NCBI GenBank assembly: GCA_000727475.1
Contig: KL647322.1
Location: 556,948-620,947, forward strand
Reading direction: 5' to 3'
Source of the DNA: Sarcocystis neurona
Lineage: Eukaryota; Apicomplexa; Conoidasida; Eucoccidiorida; Sarcocystidae
Length of the DNA stretch: 64,000 bases
A program made the position numbers and the translations under genes. Within the stretch, counting starts at the first letter, position 1, and each line of letters starts with the position of its first letter. Shown piece by piece: positions 37,501 to 52,000 of this stretch. The notes beneath the pieces are model-generated. The model saw nothing but the letters and a program-made list of their open reading frames with translations, made no database searches and had not been told where the DNA came from.

Positions 37501-37628
37501 AAATGAAGTTGACAAACGACCGCGGCAGCAGCAACAGCAATGTAGCAACCCCACACAGGCAACCCACAGCAGCATCAGTAACGGCTAACATCAATATACA
37601 CACACGTGTGCATCCATCGCTCTCTCTA

Positions 37629-37669
<41 letters not shown>

Positions 37670-40600
37670 GTGTATACATATGTGTGTGCATCTCGCTTTC
37701 TACACATACGTATATCTCTCTATATACACATATACGAAAAGGAAGAGCAGTGGCAACAGCAGCAGCAGCAGTAGCAACAGCAGCAGTGGCAACAGCAGCA
37801 GCAGCAGCAGTGCCAACAGCAGCAGCAACAATGGCAACAGTGGCCGCAGCAGTGGCAACAGCGGCAGCAGCAGCAATGGCAACAGCAGCAGTAGCAAAAA
37901 CAACGGCAGCAGCAAGAGCAGCAGACCAAAGCAGAGTTACCTGATCGGTTCTTCGGCGAGGGGACCGCTGTGGGACGCTAACTCGAAGCCGCTGATAATC
38001 GAAGGAACGACGCGCTGCAGCAGCATCTCTGCTGCAGCAGTTGCTGCTGCTCCCGCCATTCCCGCTCCTCTGCTTCTTCCTCGCCCTGCGGCTGCTTTTG
38101 CTGCTTTCTCAGCTCCTGCTGCTTTGCTGCTGTTGCTGCCGACGAACACTGGACCAACAAAGCGCAGAAGAAGCAGCAAAAAAACAAGACGCGTCGCAGG
38201 AAGCGTTGCAGGGAAGAGGCAGCACTGCTCCAGCAGCAAGAGCAGTTCTCCGACGCACCCCAGGACAGAGTCGGCGAGGAGGGCAGTAGCAGCAGAGGCA
38301 AAACGGCAACCAGGAACGAGGGCGCAACGGCACCGGCTGCAGCAGGAAAACGTCTCCCAGCACGCCCAGGCAGCAGCAAAGCAGCACCAGCAGCAGGAAA
38401 ACGTTCCCCAGCACGCCCAGCAGCAGCTGTTGCAAAGCAGCAGCAGGAGCAGAAGTTTCCCCGAGCGCAGAATAGAAGGCAGCAGCGTCAAGCAGCAACT
38501 AGCCTCAGCAGGACGCACCTACGTTCGCTCGAAGCAGACGCAGCAACAACAGCAGCGACACATGCGGGAGCATTAGCGGACACAGCAGCAGTAGCGGCTA
38601 CAGAGCAAGTAGCAGAACACAAGGAAGCAGGAGAATCAACAGCCACATGCAGCAACAGCCACAAAGTAGTTGCCGCAGCATCGCCATCTGCAGCAGCAGG
38701 AGGAAAGACAGTAACGGCAACATCGACAGCAGCAGCAGGGAAGGCAGCAGCAGCAGGAAAGGCAGCAGCAGCATCAACAGCGGCACCAAGAGCAACAGCT
38801 GCAGCAACAGTAACAGCAACAGCAGTAGCAGCAGTCATCAGTCTACACGCCAGCAGAAAAGGAGCAGGAGACGAGACAGGACACGACTCGCACTGCTCAG
38901 AGCCGCACCATCAATCCCGTAGCTGTGATGCAGTTTCCACTCGCGTGCAAGGCCAGGAACATGAACAGCAACTTGCGTTTCTTCTCCTTTTCTTTCTGCT
39001 GCGCTGCTGCGTTCCTCAGCAGCGGCGTGTTCTTTCCTTTCGCTCTCTGCCTTCTCCTCCTGCTGCTGCTGCTGCTTCTCTGCCCCTCTCTCGTCTTCCT
39101 CGTCTTCGTCCCCACCACCATCCGTTGCTGCTTCCTCCTTGTCTGCTGCTGCTTCTCGCTTCTTCGTCCCGTTGCTTGCACTCCCGCTGCTGCTGCTTTC
39201 CGACTTGCTGCTGCTGCTGCAGCAGTTGAGCAGCAAGATCTGGCAGTCTGCAGCAGCAAAGAGCGCAGTACATGCGCCGCCGGTCACCGCGAGACCCCAA
39301 AGTTCACCTGGAAGACTTCCTTCCTTTTTTTCTTCTTCCTCTTCCTCATCTTTTCCCGACGCGTCCTCTTCTTCCTTCCCTTCTTCATATTCCTCTCCTT
39401 TTTTCTCGACGTTCCCTGTCCTCCTCTCCGTTGCCGCCCCAGCTGCTGCTGCCGGGGCATCTCTTCCGCTGCTCTCCCTTCGGTCCACCTCCTGTCCCTG
39501 CTGTTGCTGTCGTTGGTGCTGCTGCTGCTGCTGCTTCGGCACCGAAGAGGCATCTGGGACGGTGTGCGGCGCAGCACCAGCATCAGCAGATTCGGAGCCT
39601 CCCCAGTGACGCTCCATCTCTTCTCGCAGACACTCCATCGCTGCCCGAAGCATACTTCTCCCTGCTGTTCCTCCTGCTCCTGTTCCTGCTGCTGCTGTTC
39701 CTGGTGCTCCTGAAACAGCAACACAGCTGTTGCTGCTGCTGCTGTTGCTGCTGATGCTGCTGTCGCGGTGCTGCTCCTGCTGCTGCTGTTTTTTCCTCCA
39801 AGTGCGCAGAAAACGCCAAGATGGGATGCGTCCTTTCAACAGCGCAGCAACTTCGGCGGAGGCGCCCGAAAGCCACTCCGTCGCTGAGGAAAAAAGGAAT
39901 ACTGTCTACACATACGACGACCATGTTGCCAACGTGGGGCTGGCCTTGCACGGGCTCTCACCCCTGCGTCTCCTATGCCTAGAGACGTCTGCACTTGTCT
40001 TTATCCATCCACACATACAAAGAGACAGGAGGGCGACGCAGAGACGGGCAGAGACGGAGACACGCAGGCAGTCACACAAGCCTGGGGAGAGACGGAGACA
40101 CAGAATGATACGTGCCCTGCATAGAGCCCCACGCATCCCCCCCCCCACACATATATATATTTGAATCTTTTTTCGGCAGCTGATGGACAGACGTTTGTGG
40201 ACCTCCTCTACGGCTTTGCGTAGAAACACATATATATAAATGTATTTGTTTCTTTTCCTTCCTCGATTCTTCTGAGAGACGCACGCACGTACACATCTGC
40301 GCCGTGTGCATGCACCGATACATCTGCATATATATATGAACGGGTCGGGTATGTACACTTGTAGCCCTATATACATATATATATATACACATATGCACAC
40401 ATATACGTATATATGTGGACATACATATACACACGTCCTTACACATATGTATACGTCTATACATATATACATACAAATATACACGATGGAGACACAGACA
40501 CACGTACATTCGGCGACGCACATATGGAGAGAAACGCAGCAAATACCGAGAATCCGATAACATATATAGAGACGCGTCTCCTCGACAAGGAGAGACACAT

Positions 40601-43600
40601 TCTGACGCTCTAGCAGCACTGCATTTCCCCTCACTTTTCCCCCCCCTCTCTCTGCGTTTGCCTCCTCCCTGTCTCCGTCTCCGTTTTCTTCGTGTCTCTT
40701 GTGGACCCCACACATGGCCGCGGGGGCGCATGCGCTGGTGTGCTGCTCCGTGAAAGTCGCCCCGCACAGCAGCAAAACTGCCTTGAAGCAGCAGAAGTCG
40801 ACCTCCCTCTATCTTTCTGCGGTGGTGGACATATACGTCGTACGTACACCCTCCTCCGTACGCCAAGTCTACGCATCCACGCCAATGTAAATGCGCCTAC
40901 ATATACATGCAAATATATAGATACATACAAATAGAGATGTTTCTACACACATGTATAGGTGTATACACATATGCATACACACGTGTGTACATAGGCACAC
41001 GTACGTATATACATACACAGACATACACACATATATATATACACACGCACAAATACATATATACATGGAGAGATAGATAGATATACAGATACGTACATGT
41101 GTAGGTAGAGAGATACATACGTAGATTGACGGATACATACATAGATACATATACACACACATATGCATGTATAGAGGTAGATACATAGACACATACATAG
41201 GAACATACATGGGTCCACACATACGTACAGATTGACAGATACATACATACATGCAGACGTACGCATACACATGCATACACATAGATACATATATATACGA
41301 AGATACATACATAGATACGTATACACACACGTAGAAAGATATATACAGGATACATAGAGAGATACGTACATCCATAGATACGTAGATACACCTATACAGA
41401 TAGATAGATACGATAGACACATACATAGATACATAGACACATACACACACATAGATATATATAGGTAGATACATAGATAGATACCTACATACGTAGATAC
41501 GTAGATAGGTACGTGTATACACAAATACAAAGGCACAGATACACACACACATACACACACATATACACGCATGCGGGCAGATATGTAGCCGTACATAAAC
41601 CCAGATATGTATGTAAACACATACATACAACTAAATTTACCACCTGCAGACACACACGAATTTGTGCAGCTCGGACCCCCATATCCTTCAGTTTTACATA
41701 TACGCGTATATATATATGGATGCATGCGGAATTGTTCGAAACTCTTTTTTACTTTTGATAGGACGGGAGAAACTGACCTGTTGCAGGCATTGCTTCAGCT
41801 CGGAGGACAAGTCCGAATTGCTGCGTTGCACTCCATGCGGCGACAGTCGCTCCTGCTGCTGCGGCAGCCGCGCCCCCGCCGCTGCACCGCGGCTGCGTCA
41901 TCCTTCTCACTAGGTTTTCTACGACGGCACTTTCGACTGCAGGACTTCTTGATCGCAGCAACCTTGCTGCTGCTGCTGCTCCTGCACCTGCTCCTGGTCC
42001 TCCTCCTCCTCCTTCTTCTGCCGCTGCCGCTGCTGCTCGGCATGCAGCAGCTGGCCCCGGGACTGCTGTTCCGGCTGCTGCTGCTCCTGCTCCTGTTGCT
42101 GCTGGCGCTGCTGCTGGTGGTCCAGCTGCTGCTGATCCTGCTGCTACTGTCCTGCTCCCTGCTGGTCCTCCTGGACTGCTTTCTACTCCTCCTCCGCCTC
42201 CTCCTCCTGTTCCTCCTTCGCTTTTCCCTGCAGCAGCGGTGGCAGCTGTTCGCTCTCCTGCCGCTGCCGCTTCTTCTCTATCGGGCCAATATTTCTCGCC
42301 TGCTTCGCAGAAAAGCAAATTCTTCTTCTTCTCCCAGGGGGGAAAGAAAGGGGCGAGCGATAGAGCCGCCGGTGCTGCTGCTCCTGCATCTGCTGCTCCT
42401 GCTGCTGCTGCTGTCGCTACTGCTCCTCGGCACGTCCGAATCTTCCGACGCAGCGCGCTGCCTCCCGCTCCTGCTGGTGCCGTTGCTGCTACTGCCGCAG
42501 AATCTGCTGCTGCTGCTTTTGCCAACGAGGAGGTCGAAGAAGAAGCAGCAGCACCAGCAGCAGAAGACGCAGCAGCAGTAGAAAACGCAGAGCTCCCACT
42601 ACCGGCCGCACCAGCGACAGCTGCGGGAGGGGGACCTTGTTTCTCTGTTGCTGCGCTGGCTGCTGCTGCTGCTGGGTTGTCTCTGGCGGGGCTCCACGCG
42701 GTCGCAGGCGCCAACGTCTCCCGAATCGCTACCATCGGCGGAGATACTGACATATGCAGCACAGCGCATGCAGCAGCGCCACGCATGCGGTCCCCATCAT
42801 CAACACATGATTTTTTTCTTTCCGAAGACAACTATCACTTGTACTAATCAAGTGGAGTCGTGGATGTGTGAAAGACAGTCACAGTATATCTCTATATATA
42901 CACATATACATATACATATATATATATATATCTTTCTCTCTATATATATAGATATGAACACATACGTAGATACATATACGTATATATATATATATATCTC
43001 GCTCTCTCTCTCCATATGTATATATATGGATACATATATATATATATATATATATGTACGAGAAATGAGGTGCACGTTTACTAACTAAATCAGTCGCAAA
43101 GAGTATCACATCCACATTGCCATTCCGTAAATCCGTATATACATATATATACACGTATATCTATATATCTATCTATATATACATATATGCTTCTACCTAC
43201 CTATTCATATATATATACGTGTATATACAGACACATATACGTATATGGGTACACAGGTACATTCACTCGTACACAGAGACACGCACACATATACACACCC
43301 ACCTTCCCACGTATAAATATATATATATATGTACGTATATCTGCATACACATACATATATATATGTAGGGGTATTATCACCGGAGTATATCTGTCTGAAT
43401 GTCTTTCACGTATAAATATGCGTTGATAGAAAGACAGAGAATTGCAGAGCTTTTTACTTCCCCCCAACACAGCGGTGTGTACACATATATATATGTGTTG
43501 CATGTATATATATATCTATATATATCTGCTGCATGCATGTAGATCACACACACCTATCATACGCCTATATATCTATGTATCCACATACTAGTCACTTATC

Positions 43601-46207
43601 TACACAGACACATCTATATATATATGCTCAGTCAACAAGCGACATATATATATATATATATGTCTTTCCTTCTGTTGTGTTCTCTCTCTTTGTGTCCACG
43701 GATTTGAAGAAGACTTGCAGGACTCTACGTCAACCATATACATACACTCATACACGCACTTCTGTCTACAGATACACATATATATACACACTATAGATCT
43801 ATACATTTATATACATATATATGTATGTATACATACAAATATACACATATACATACGTGTACGTATATATATACAGATGTGTATGCGTAGGTATAATCTC
43901 TATATGTCTTGAGATACCTATACATCTAAATGAATATATTTATATATCTACATATCCCCATATATATAAATATATATATATATAGTCATACCCCTCTACC
44001 ATATCTCCACATATATGTTGGCGCACGCGTAGATCGTAGAAGAATACAGCAGCTACAGACAGGTAGACCGAATAGAAAAGGAGGAGGAGAAGGAAACGAC
44101 ACGCGAAAAGAAGATGACGGACGAAGGACGCTGAGGCAGCTGCAGTGAAAATGCATGCAAAAATCCTCACCTATACAGAGACGGAGAGGCGCCGACCTAT
44201 CAGCCGGTACGAATGTACATATATATATATATATATATGTGTGTATATGTATATGTACATATGTTCGAAGAACGGAAAGACAGAGAGAAAACGGAAGAGG
44301 AGGAACAGACGTGTAACAAGAAGTTCAACGCGAAAGGACAAACCAAACAAACGAGAGCAAAAACAGCTGCATGCGCCCCCCTTTCTCTATCTCTCTATAT
44401 ACATCTATATATACACACATACGTATACGAGAAAAGGTACGCCCCAGCAAGAAGAAGAGGAATAAGGCAGGGGAAGAGAAGAAGTACGGGGAGAAGGAGG
44501 AGAGGAGAAGAATTTCATCGAGCCCACCTACGATAGGGACGCATGCAAAGAGCGTCCGGAGGTCCTTCAGCGAAGTCTCGAGGTGCACCTCCCCGCAGCA
44601 GCCCAAAATAAATTCTCCGCTTTCTAACACCGACAGCTGCTCACCAACACAAAAACAGCAAACCCCCAAAAAAGCCTTTTCCTCGCCGTCTCGCTGTCTG
44701 CTTCACACTCTCAGCAGCAATGAAAAAGCAGCAGGCAGCACGACACCAGTGCATGCACTTCACTTTCTCTGCTGCGCTGCAACACTCTCGCATGCAAAAA
44801 AACAGTCACTCTTACACACACACATATATATATGTCTTGCGCTCGACGTTTCTCTCTCTATTTCTGTCCCTGTGTCACTTCCACACACATGCGCGCGCGC
44901 AGCACCGCCTGAATAAAGAACATACATACACACACACGCTAAACTCTCCCAGCGAAGCAACCGCTGGCAGTATTCCTGACAACACATATACACACAGGGA
45001 ACCAATTCGAAGGAAAATATTCCTGACAATATATATACACACACAGAGGGGAACCAATTCGAAGGAAAATATTCCTGACAATATATATACACAGACAGCG
45101 AAACAAGGCGAAGGAAAGTATTCCTGACTATATATATATGTACAGCGAAACAAGGCGAGGGAAAAGAGAGCAGAAGACAGCGAGACAGAGCGACACGTAC
45201 ACACACGCACAGTACCCGCACGCGCACAGACAGTTGTCGTCTCCAGACGTATCACTCTTCTTCTATTTATACATATATATATGTATATATGTATAAGTAA
45301 TATATGTATCTACACACGTATACACACAAAATCTCTCTCCCTCTCTCTGTGCGTATATACATGTACACACACGTATATATATATGTACAAAGGCAAATAT
45401 GTCCATACATCTATATATGCGTATGTATACATGTACAGACATACACAAGTCTCTCTCTCTGTCTTTCACTCTCTCTGTATATACGTACACACATACACAC
45501 CGACAGACATACATACATACGAAAACCTCTCCCTACACCTACGTATATACACATGTACACACAAGCATATATCCATACATACATACAAACCTCTCTCTCC
45601 TATATATTTAAAACAAATACACAGAAAACTCTCTTAATACATGCGTATATGTAAACAAAAACATCCACATATGTAGGGAGTCACCCCGAATATATGTTCA
45701 AGTCACTGGCGCTCAAATGCCATGCAGCAATTCCGAGGAGACACAACACAAGAAATGACAGACAGAAAACACACATACATATATATATATATGTGAATTC
45801 TACTCACACGTACGTATATATATATATATATGTGAATTCTACTCACACGTACGTATATATATATATATATATATATATATGTGNNNNNNNNNNNNNNNNN
45901 NNNNNNNNNNNNNNNNNNNNNNNNNNNNNNNNNNNNNNNNNNNNNNNNNNNNNNNNNNNNNNNNNNNNNNNNNNNNNNNNNNNNNNNNNNNNNNNNNNNN
46001 NNNNNNNNNNNNNNNNNNNNNNNNNNNNNNNNNNNNNNNNNNNNNNNNNNNNNNNNNNNNNNNNNNNNNNNNNNNNNNNNNNNNNNNNNNNNNNNNNNNN
46101 NNNNNNNNNNNNNNNNNNNNNNNNNNNNNNNNNNNNNNNNNNNNNNNNNNNNNNNNNNNNNNNNNNNNNNNNNTATATATATATATATGTGAATTCTACT
46201 ACGACGC

Positions 46208-46249
<42 letters not shown>

Positions 46250-47429
46250 GCCTTTATGTGGTGACTCGAGGTGATGAAGCAGTCGACTTCATACTTCTGC
46301 AAGTCAACACGTGCACATATATACACATACCTATGCGTATATGCTTATACATATATATATATAGATACTTACGAGGTGGTTGTATACACACTTATTTATA
46401 TATAGACACATGCACACACTCATACATACACACAGATACATATACACATACACACACATACCCAAATATACACATATCTACACACATATATATATATAGA
46501 TATATACAGATAGACACATATACACACATGTATACACACGTATGCACACACACGTATACACATGCACATACATACATACATACATCCATATATACATACA
46601 TATATACATATATACATACATATATACATATATACATACATATATACATATATACATACGTATATACATATATACATACATAAATACATACATATGTACA
46701 TACTAATATACATACATATATACATACTAATATACATACATATATACGTACATATATACATACATACATACATTACATGCATACACACATATATATACAT
46801 ACACCATACATATATACATACATACATATATACATACATACATATATACATACATATATATATATATAGATATACACAGATACATGCATTTATACGGGTA
46901 TCTATCTCCATATGGATACACATGTGTACGTGTATATACAGAAAATGAATACATGTATATTAGTGTATGTGCGTAGATATATATTTACGTTTGTGTACGC
47001 ATGTATATGCTATAAAGCAATACTTGAGTATGACTCCTGACCAGTACCCCCATATGAATAGACGTACACCCCTACGAAGTGTTCATCTCCAATTAAATGG
47101 GCGCAGAAGGCAGACGTCCCCCTACAACAAACTTCCGCAGTCTCTGTGTCTATAATAAGACATCATCAATAAGACTCTATGCAGATGGAAGATCAATTTA
47201 CATATGCAAATCCAGTCATATACATATGCAGGTTAATAAAAGCAAAAAAGCCAAGAAAGGAGAACAGCTGACTTTGCTAGGAGGACAGAAGACAGGCCAA
47301 GACACGCGGGAAGAGGGAACGTATTTGCATACAAATCTTTGTCTACATCTACTTATTCATCGACCTGTCTACATGTATATATGTCTACCACATGTACACA
47401 TATATATATATATATATATATATGTCTGT

Positions 47430-47464
<35 letters not shown>

Positions 47465-49033
47465 TGTCCATATATATATATATGTAAGGACATATATACG
47501 TGTATAGATAGAGAGAGAAAGGAGAAAGAGACTTCCTTCAGTAGAAGGACCTCTCAGGTGGAGTCGATAAAAACATCCGTCACATAGAGAGAGGTGTGTA
47601 TAGGTGAAGAAGAATGTGTATCGATCTTGGTCTACGTACATATCCATATATATATGTACGGATGTAAGGATAAAGCAAAAAGGAGAAGAAGGGGACCCAC
47701 TTCAACAGCAGTGTCGCTAAGGTATCCATGCATGTCTACGCATATGTACATAAACACACAGATATATCTATATATCTCTCTCTCTCTCTAATATAAAGGC
47801 AATACATACCCGAAGAAGAAGAAAAAAAGCAAGGAACTTCCTTCAGTATAAGGATCGCTGAAGACGGTTGTACGTCTCCATACGTGTGTGTGCACATATT
47901 ATAATACGTACATATCTCTTCTGCAGATAAAGTGGAAGAAAACTTACTTCAATCGACGGGTCGCTCAGATAAAGCCGCCGAATTCCCATCACAAACTGCG
48001 GCATGTCGTCGAGGTGCTCCGGTTCAACAGCAACTCGAACAATCGCAGCAGCAGCCCCCTGCCAGAAGCACCAGCGACAGTTCCTCCAGCAAGTCTCGCT
48101 CCACCCGCATATATTCGCGCAGTCCACGCGGCCACATTCACATTTCCACTTATATTCGTAGAAATCTTTAATCGCAGTCCAATGCTCTCTTTCTGCACCT
48201 ACATCTACGTACACATATATATATTTGCATGTGTTTATACATTTCCACTCGTAGTGAACTCGGCTACATTCAAAAGTTTTACTTGTTTATATACACGTGA
48301 CCACCTTCTATTGACTGCAGTCAAGTGCTCGAAATACATATATATTCCACTTCCAATCAGTCAACTCGAGGACATCTCTTGTATTCACACACTCTCTCTC
48401 CATATATATATATATTGATTTACACATATTTATCTATTTCTTATGGCAATCAAGTGAAATACATACACACACATATATATATCTATCTATTGCAATGAAG
48501 TGGAGCATATATATATATATATGTATACATATAAGTGTATCTACATATATATACGTGTATATATATATATATATGTCTGAAGTGATAAATATGTACGTAA
48601 TACGTGTACACGGAGAAACGATCTAGGAGAGGGATACTGATATGTACATACTATACGAAAATATATATGTGCAACAGTAGAACCCTTGCAGATACGAATA
48701 TATATAATAGTGTCCTCTTCCCCTCGCTCTCTACATATATAATAGAAACATATAGAGATACGTGTACATATATCAAGTAGCGTCCTCTCTCTCTATATAT
48801 AGATATATATATATATACATAAAGAATACATTGAGATATGTATACATGTATATATATACAAGTGTCCTCTTCCCCTCTCTCTCTATCCATATATGTAAGA
48901 AATATATAGAGATACGTATACATGTATTAAGTAATGTCCTCTCTCTCTCTCTATATATATATATACATATATATATATAAGAAATACATTGAGATATGCA
49001 TATATGTATATAAACTAGTGTCCTCTTTCTCCG

Positions 49034-49065
<32 letters not shown>

Positions 49066-52000
49066 AGAAAAAAATATGGGTATGTATATACATATACATA
49101 TATATAAACTAGTATATATATATAAGAAATACATTGAGATATGTATATATGTATATATATATATATAAACTAGTGTCCTCTTTCTCTTTCTCTCTGTCTC
49201 TCTCTCTATATATATGAGAAATATATATGGACACGTATATACATATATATATATATAAACTAGTGACCCCCCTCTCTCTCTCTACATATATATCAGCTAT
49301 ATCTAGAATGCGTATATTAATGTGTAAAGTAGTGTTCCCTCTTTCTACTACGGAGACACGAAAGAAGGGGCAGAAATATATGCTTGCAGATCGTATGCAC
49401 GGGTCTACTAAAGTGTCCTGGCACACAGAGAGAAGCAGCAGGCACTTCGTCGAATATGGAGAGGATAAAAACGTGAGTCCGAATACAGCGACTTTGTACG
49501 TATCTTCGTGTAGGCGTCTCCCTTCCTCCTGCGTCCCTGTCTTTCTCAGAGAAACGTGCAGAAGGAGAAAAAGACGAAGACGCGTTTCTTGTGTGGACCC
49601 CCCGAGGGCACGCGCATGTCTGCATCGACGTGACTGCTGCTGCTGCTGCCATGTGCAGGCCTGGTCTCCTCGACTTTGCAGCCGCCCATGCAGCGGAACG
49701 TGCCCTCTTCCGAAGTGCTCAAATGTTTTGTCCCTTTTGGCTGTTTACCCTGTTCTTCCTCCGCCTTCTCTCTTTGTAGATATTTGTGGAGACGGACGCG
49801 CTTGCGGACAGTGTATACATGTATATAGAGACGGAGACAGCAAGGAAGGGGAGACGGGAAGATGCAGCGAGAAGAGACGGAGACACGGAGACGACGAGCG
49901 GATGAATGGAGACGGGGAGACGGAGAAGAGAGGAGACGGAGGAGACGAGAGCAACTGGGAGAAAATCAGAGAAGAAGAGCATGCAAGACAGAAGCAGACG
50001 GAGACGGGGAGACGGGTAGACAACGAGCGGAGACGGGGAGACGGGGAGACAAAGAGACAGACAGCGAAGCGTCCCTTCCAAAGACGGCGACAGAAGGCGG
50101 GAAACGACGGAGACGGCGGAAGGGGGGAGACACACGAGGCGAGACGAAGAACGGAGACACGGAGGACGCAGGAGAAGAAGAGACACGGAGAGAGCAGCAG
50201 GAGGGAGAAACTTGCGGGGCAGCAGCGGACCCGCAGATTAGGCGTGAGGAGGGTGGGACAGTCGGGGGAGTTGCTGAGCGTCAGCCGCCGTCGTCGATAA
50301 ATCGAATTCTGCTCTTCTTCTTCTTCTTCACGCAGATTGGTTCTGCTGCTGCTGCCTTTGTCGCAGGCACTTTCGTCATGTCTGTTGCTGCCGCTGCTCA
50401 GAGCAACAACGCCACTTTCCCTCTTCCTGCTGAACAGTCGTCTCTCTTCATCTTCTTCTCGCTGCCTTCCATCTTCTTTTCCTTCCTCTGTTGCTGTCTC
50501 CGCCGCACTGCTGCTGGACGTCTGCTGCTGCTCGCTGCTGCTACAGCACGGCCCGAGGCCGCGCCGTGCGGGCATCCGCGTCCCGTTCAGCAGCGGTCCC
50601 GGCTCTCCGGTCTTCAGTAAAGACGCAGCAGCAGCAGCAAAGGAAGCGGCAACAGCGGCACGGGGCGAAGAAAGAGGAAGAAGAGAAGACGAAGAAGCTG
50701 CAGCAGCAGGGAGACAGTTGGTACTTCTTTGGTGTGCTGCAGCAGCAACGGGCTGCAGATTCAAAGCCACCACCGCGCCGGGAGGAGCGACAGTGACTGG
50801 ACGTAAGTCGTCGCCGAGCAACACATAAATGCGGTGTACGTACACCACATCACGTCTCCTCCTTCTGCTGTTGGTCTGCTGCTGCTGCTGCAATAGCAGC
50901 GTTGCTGCTTCTTCTTCTGCGTGGCCCTGGGCGTGGCCCGGGACAGCGGCAGCAGCAGCGGCAGGAGCAGCAGCAGAAGCAGCAGCAGCGCAAGGGGGGG
51001 AAGGGACGGGATAAGAAGAAGAGGAAGCAGGAACAGCAGATGAAGAAGATGTGCGTGGGTAATGGACGCAAGACGTCGACGGCGCGGGAAAGGCAGAATT
51101 CGCTGAAGTAGAGGAAGAAGAAGGAAATGAGGAAGAAGAAGAAGAAGAAGAAAAGGACAAAGAAGAAGAAAAGTCTTCTTCCTCCGGGCTGACCCACAAA
51201 ACAGTGCCGCGACGCACCGTCCCAAGAAATATGCGCGACAGAGCGAGAAAGGAAAAAGGCGAAGTGCTGGTGCTGCTGCTGGCTCCTACAAAACAAACTC
51301 GTCGCAGGAAAAGCAGCAATAGCAGGAGTACAGGAGCAGCAGCAGCAGCACAGCAGCAGTAGAGCAGCAATAGCAGCAGGGCAGCAGTGGAGAAGCAGCA
51401 GCAGCAGCCCGGCAGCAGCAGCAGGACACAAGCAGCAGCAGGAGCACAGCAGCAGCAGCAGCAGAGCAGCAATAGCAGCAGGGCGGTAATCGCAGCAATA
51501 AAGGAGCAGCAGCAGCAGCAGCACAGCAGCAGTAGAGCAGCAACAGCAGCAGAACAAGAGCACAGCATAGCAACAGCAGCAGAGCAGCGCAGGAGCAGCA
51601 GCAGCAGAGCAATGCGGGAGCAGCAGCAGCGGCAACAATAGCGTAGGAGTGGCAGCGACAGCAAACGCAGGCCCGCGGCAGCAACAAGAGAACCACGTGC
51701 AGAAGGGAATAACACGTATACAGAGGGAAATATTGACATATGTAGACACAAAAAAGTTTGTACGAACAAAGCTTCTTCACCCACACGGCAGCGCCAACGC
51801 GCGGAATGGCACAGGGAACGAGGAACGAGGAAGAGAAGGAGAAGCCGCAGCACGGCGAGCAGCGGCCCAGCTGCTGCTGCAGCTGGTGCAACGCAGCAGC
51901 AGCAGCAGCAAAGTAAGCAGCAGCATAAAAAGCACCCGCGGCAATGAGCCAAGCGCGGCGCGCAGCAGAAGCATGTCACATGCAGGAGCAGCAGCAGCAG

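Larger units (their letters stand above)
44637..47947 (-). repeat. EFL1 intron 8, the longest, with gap and minisatellites
   Basis: 3311 bp as assembled, including 290 N. It contains a four-unit array at 44970-45167, GTGAATTCTACTCACACGTA units around the gap at 45790-46240, and long TACATACATATA arrays at 46560-46870 and TA tracts at 47398-47485. Its true length is unknown because of the gap. Confidence 0.85.

Noticed and set aside
36296..37633. 445-residue minus-strand Leu/Cys-rich open frame
   Set aside because: It spans EFL1 exon 13 and intron 12 in the wrong frame; the Leu runs are CTG repeats.
38838..38908. Continuation of EFL1 exon 11 to the end of its open frame
   Set aside because: Residues past the chosen donor turn into Leu/Arg repeat sequence, and exon 12 resumes the homology.
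41607..42581. Plus-strand Leu-rich 324-residue frame suggesting a membrane protein
   Set aside because: It is the antisense of EFL1 exon 10; Leu comes from CTG triplets, and the minus strand carries the EFL1 motifs.
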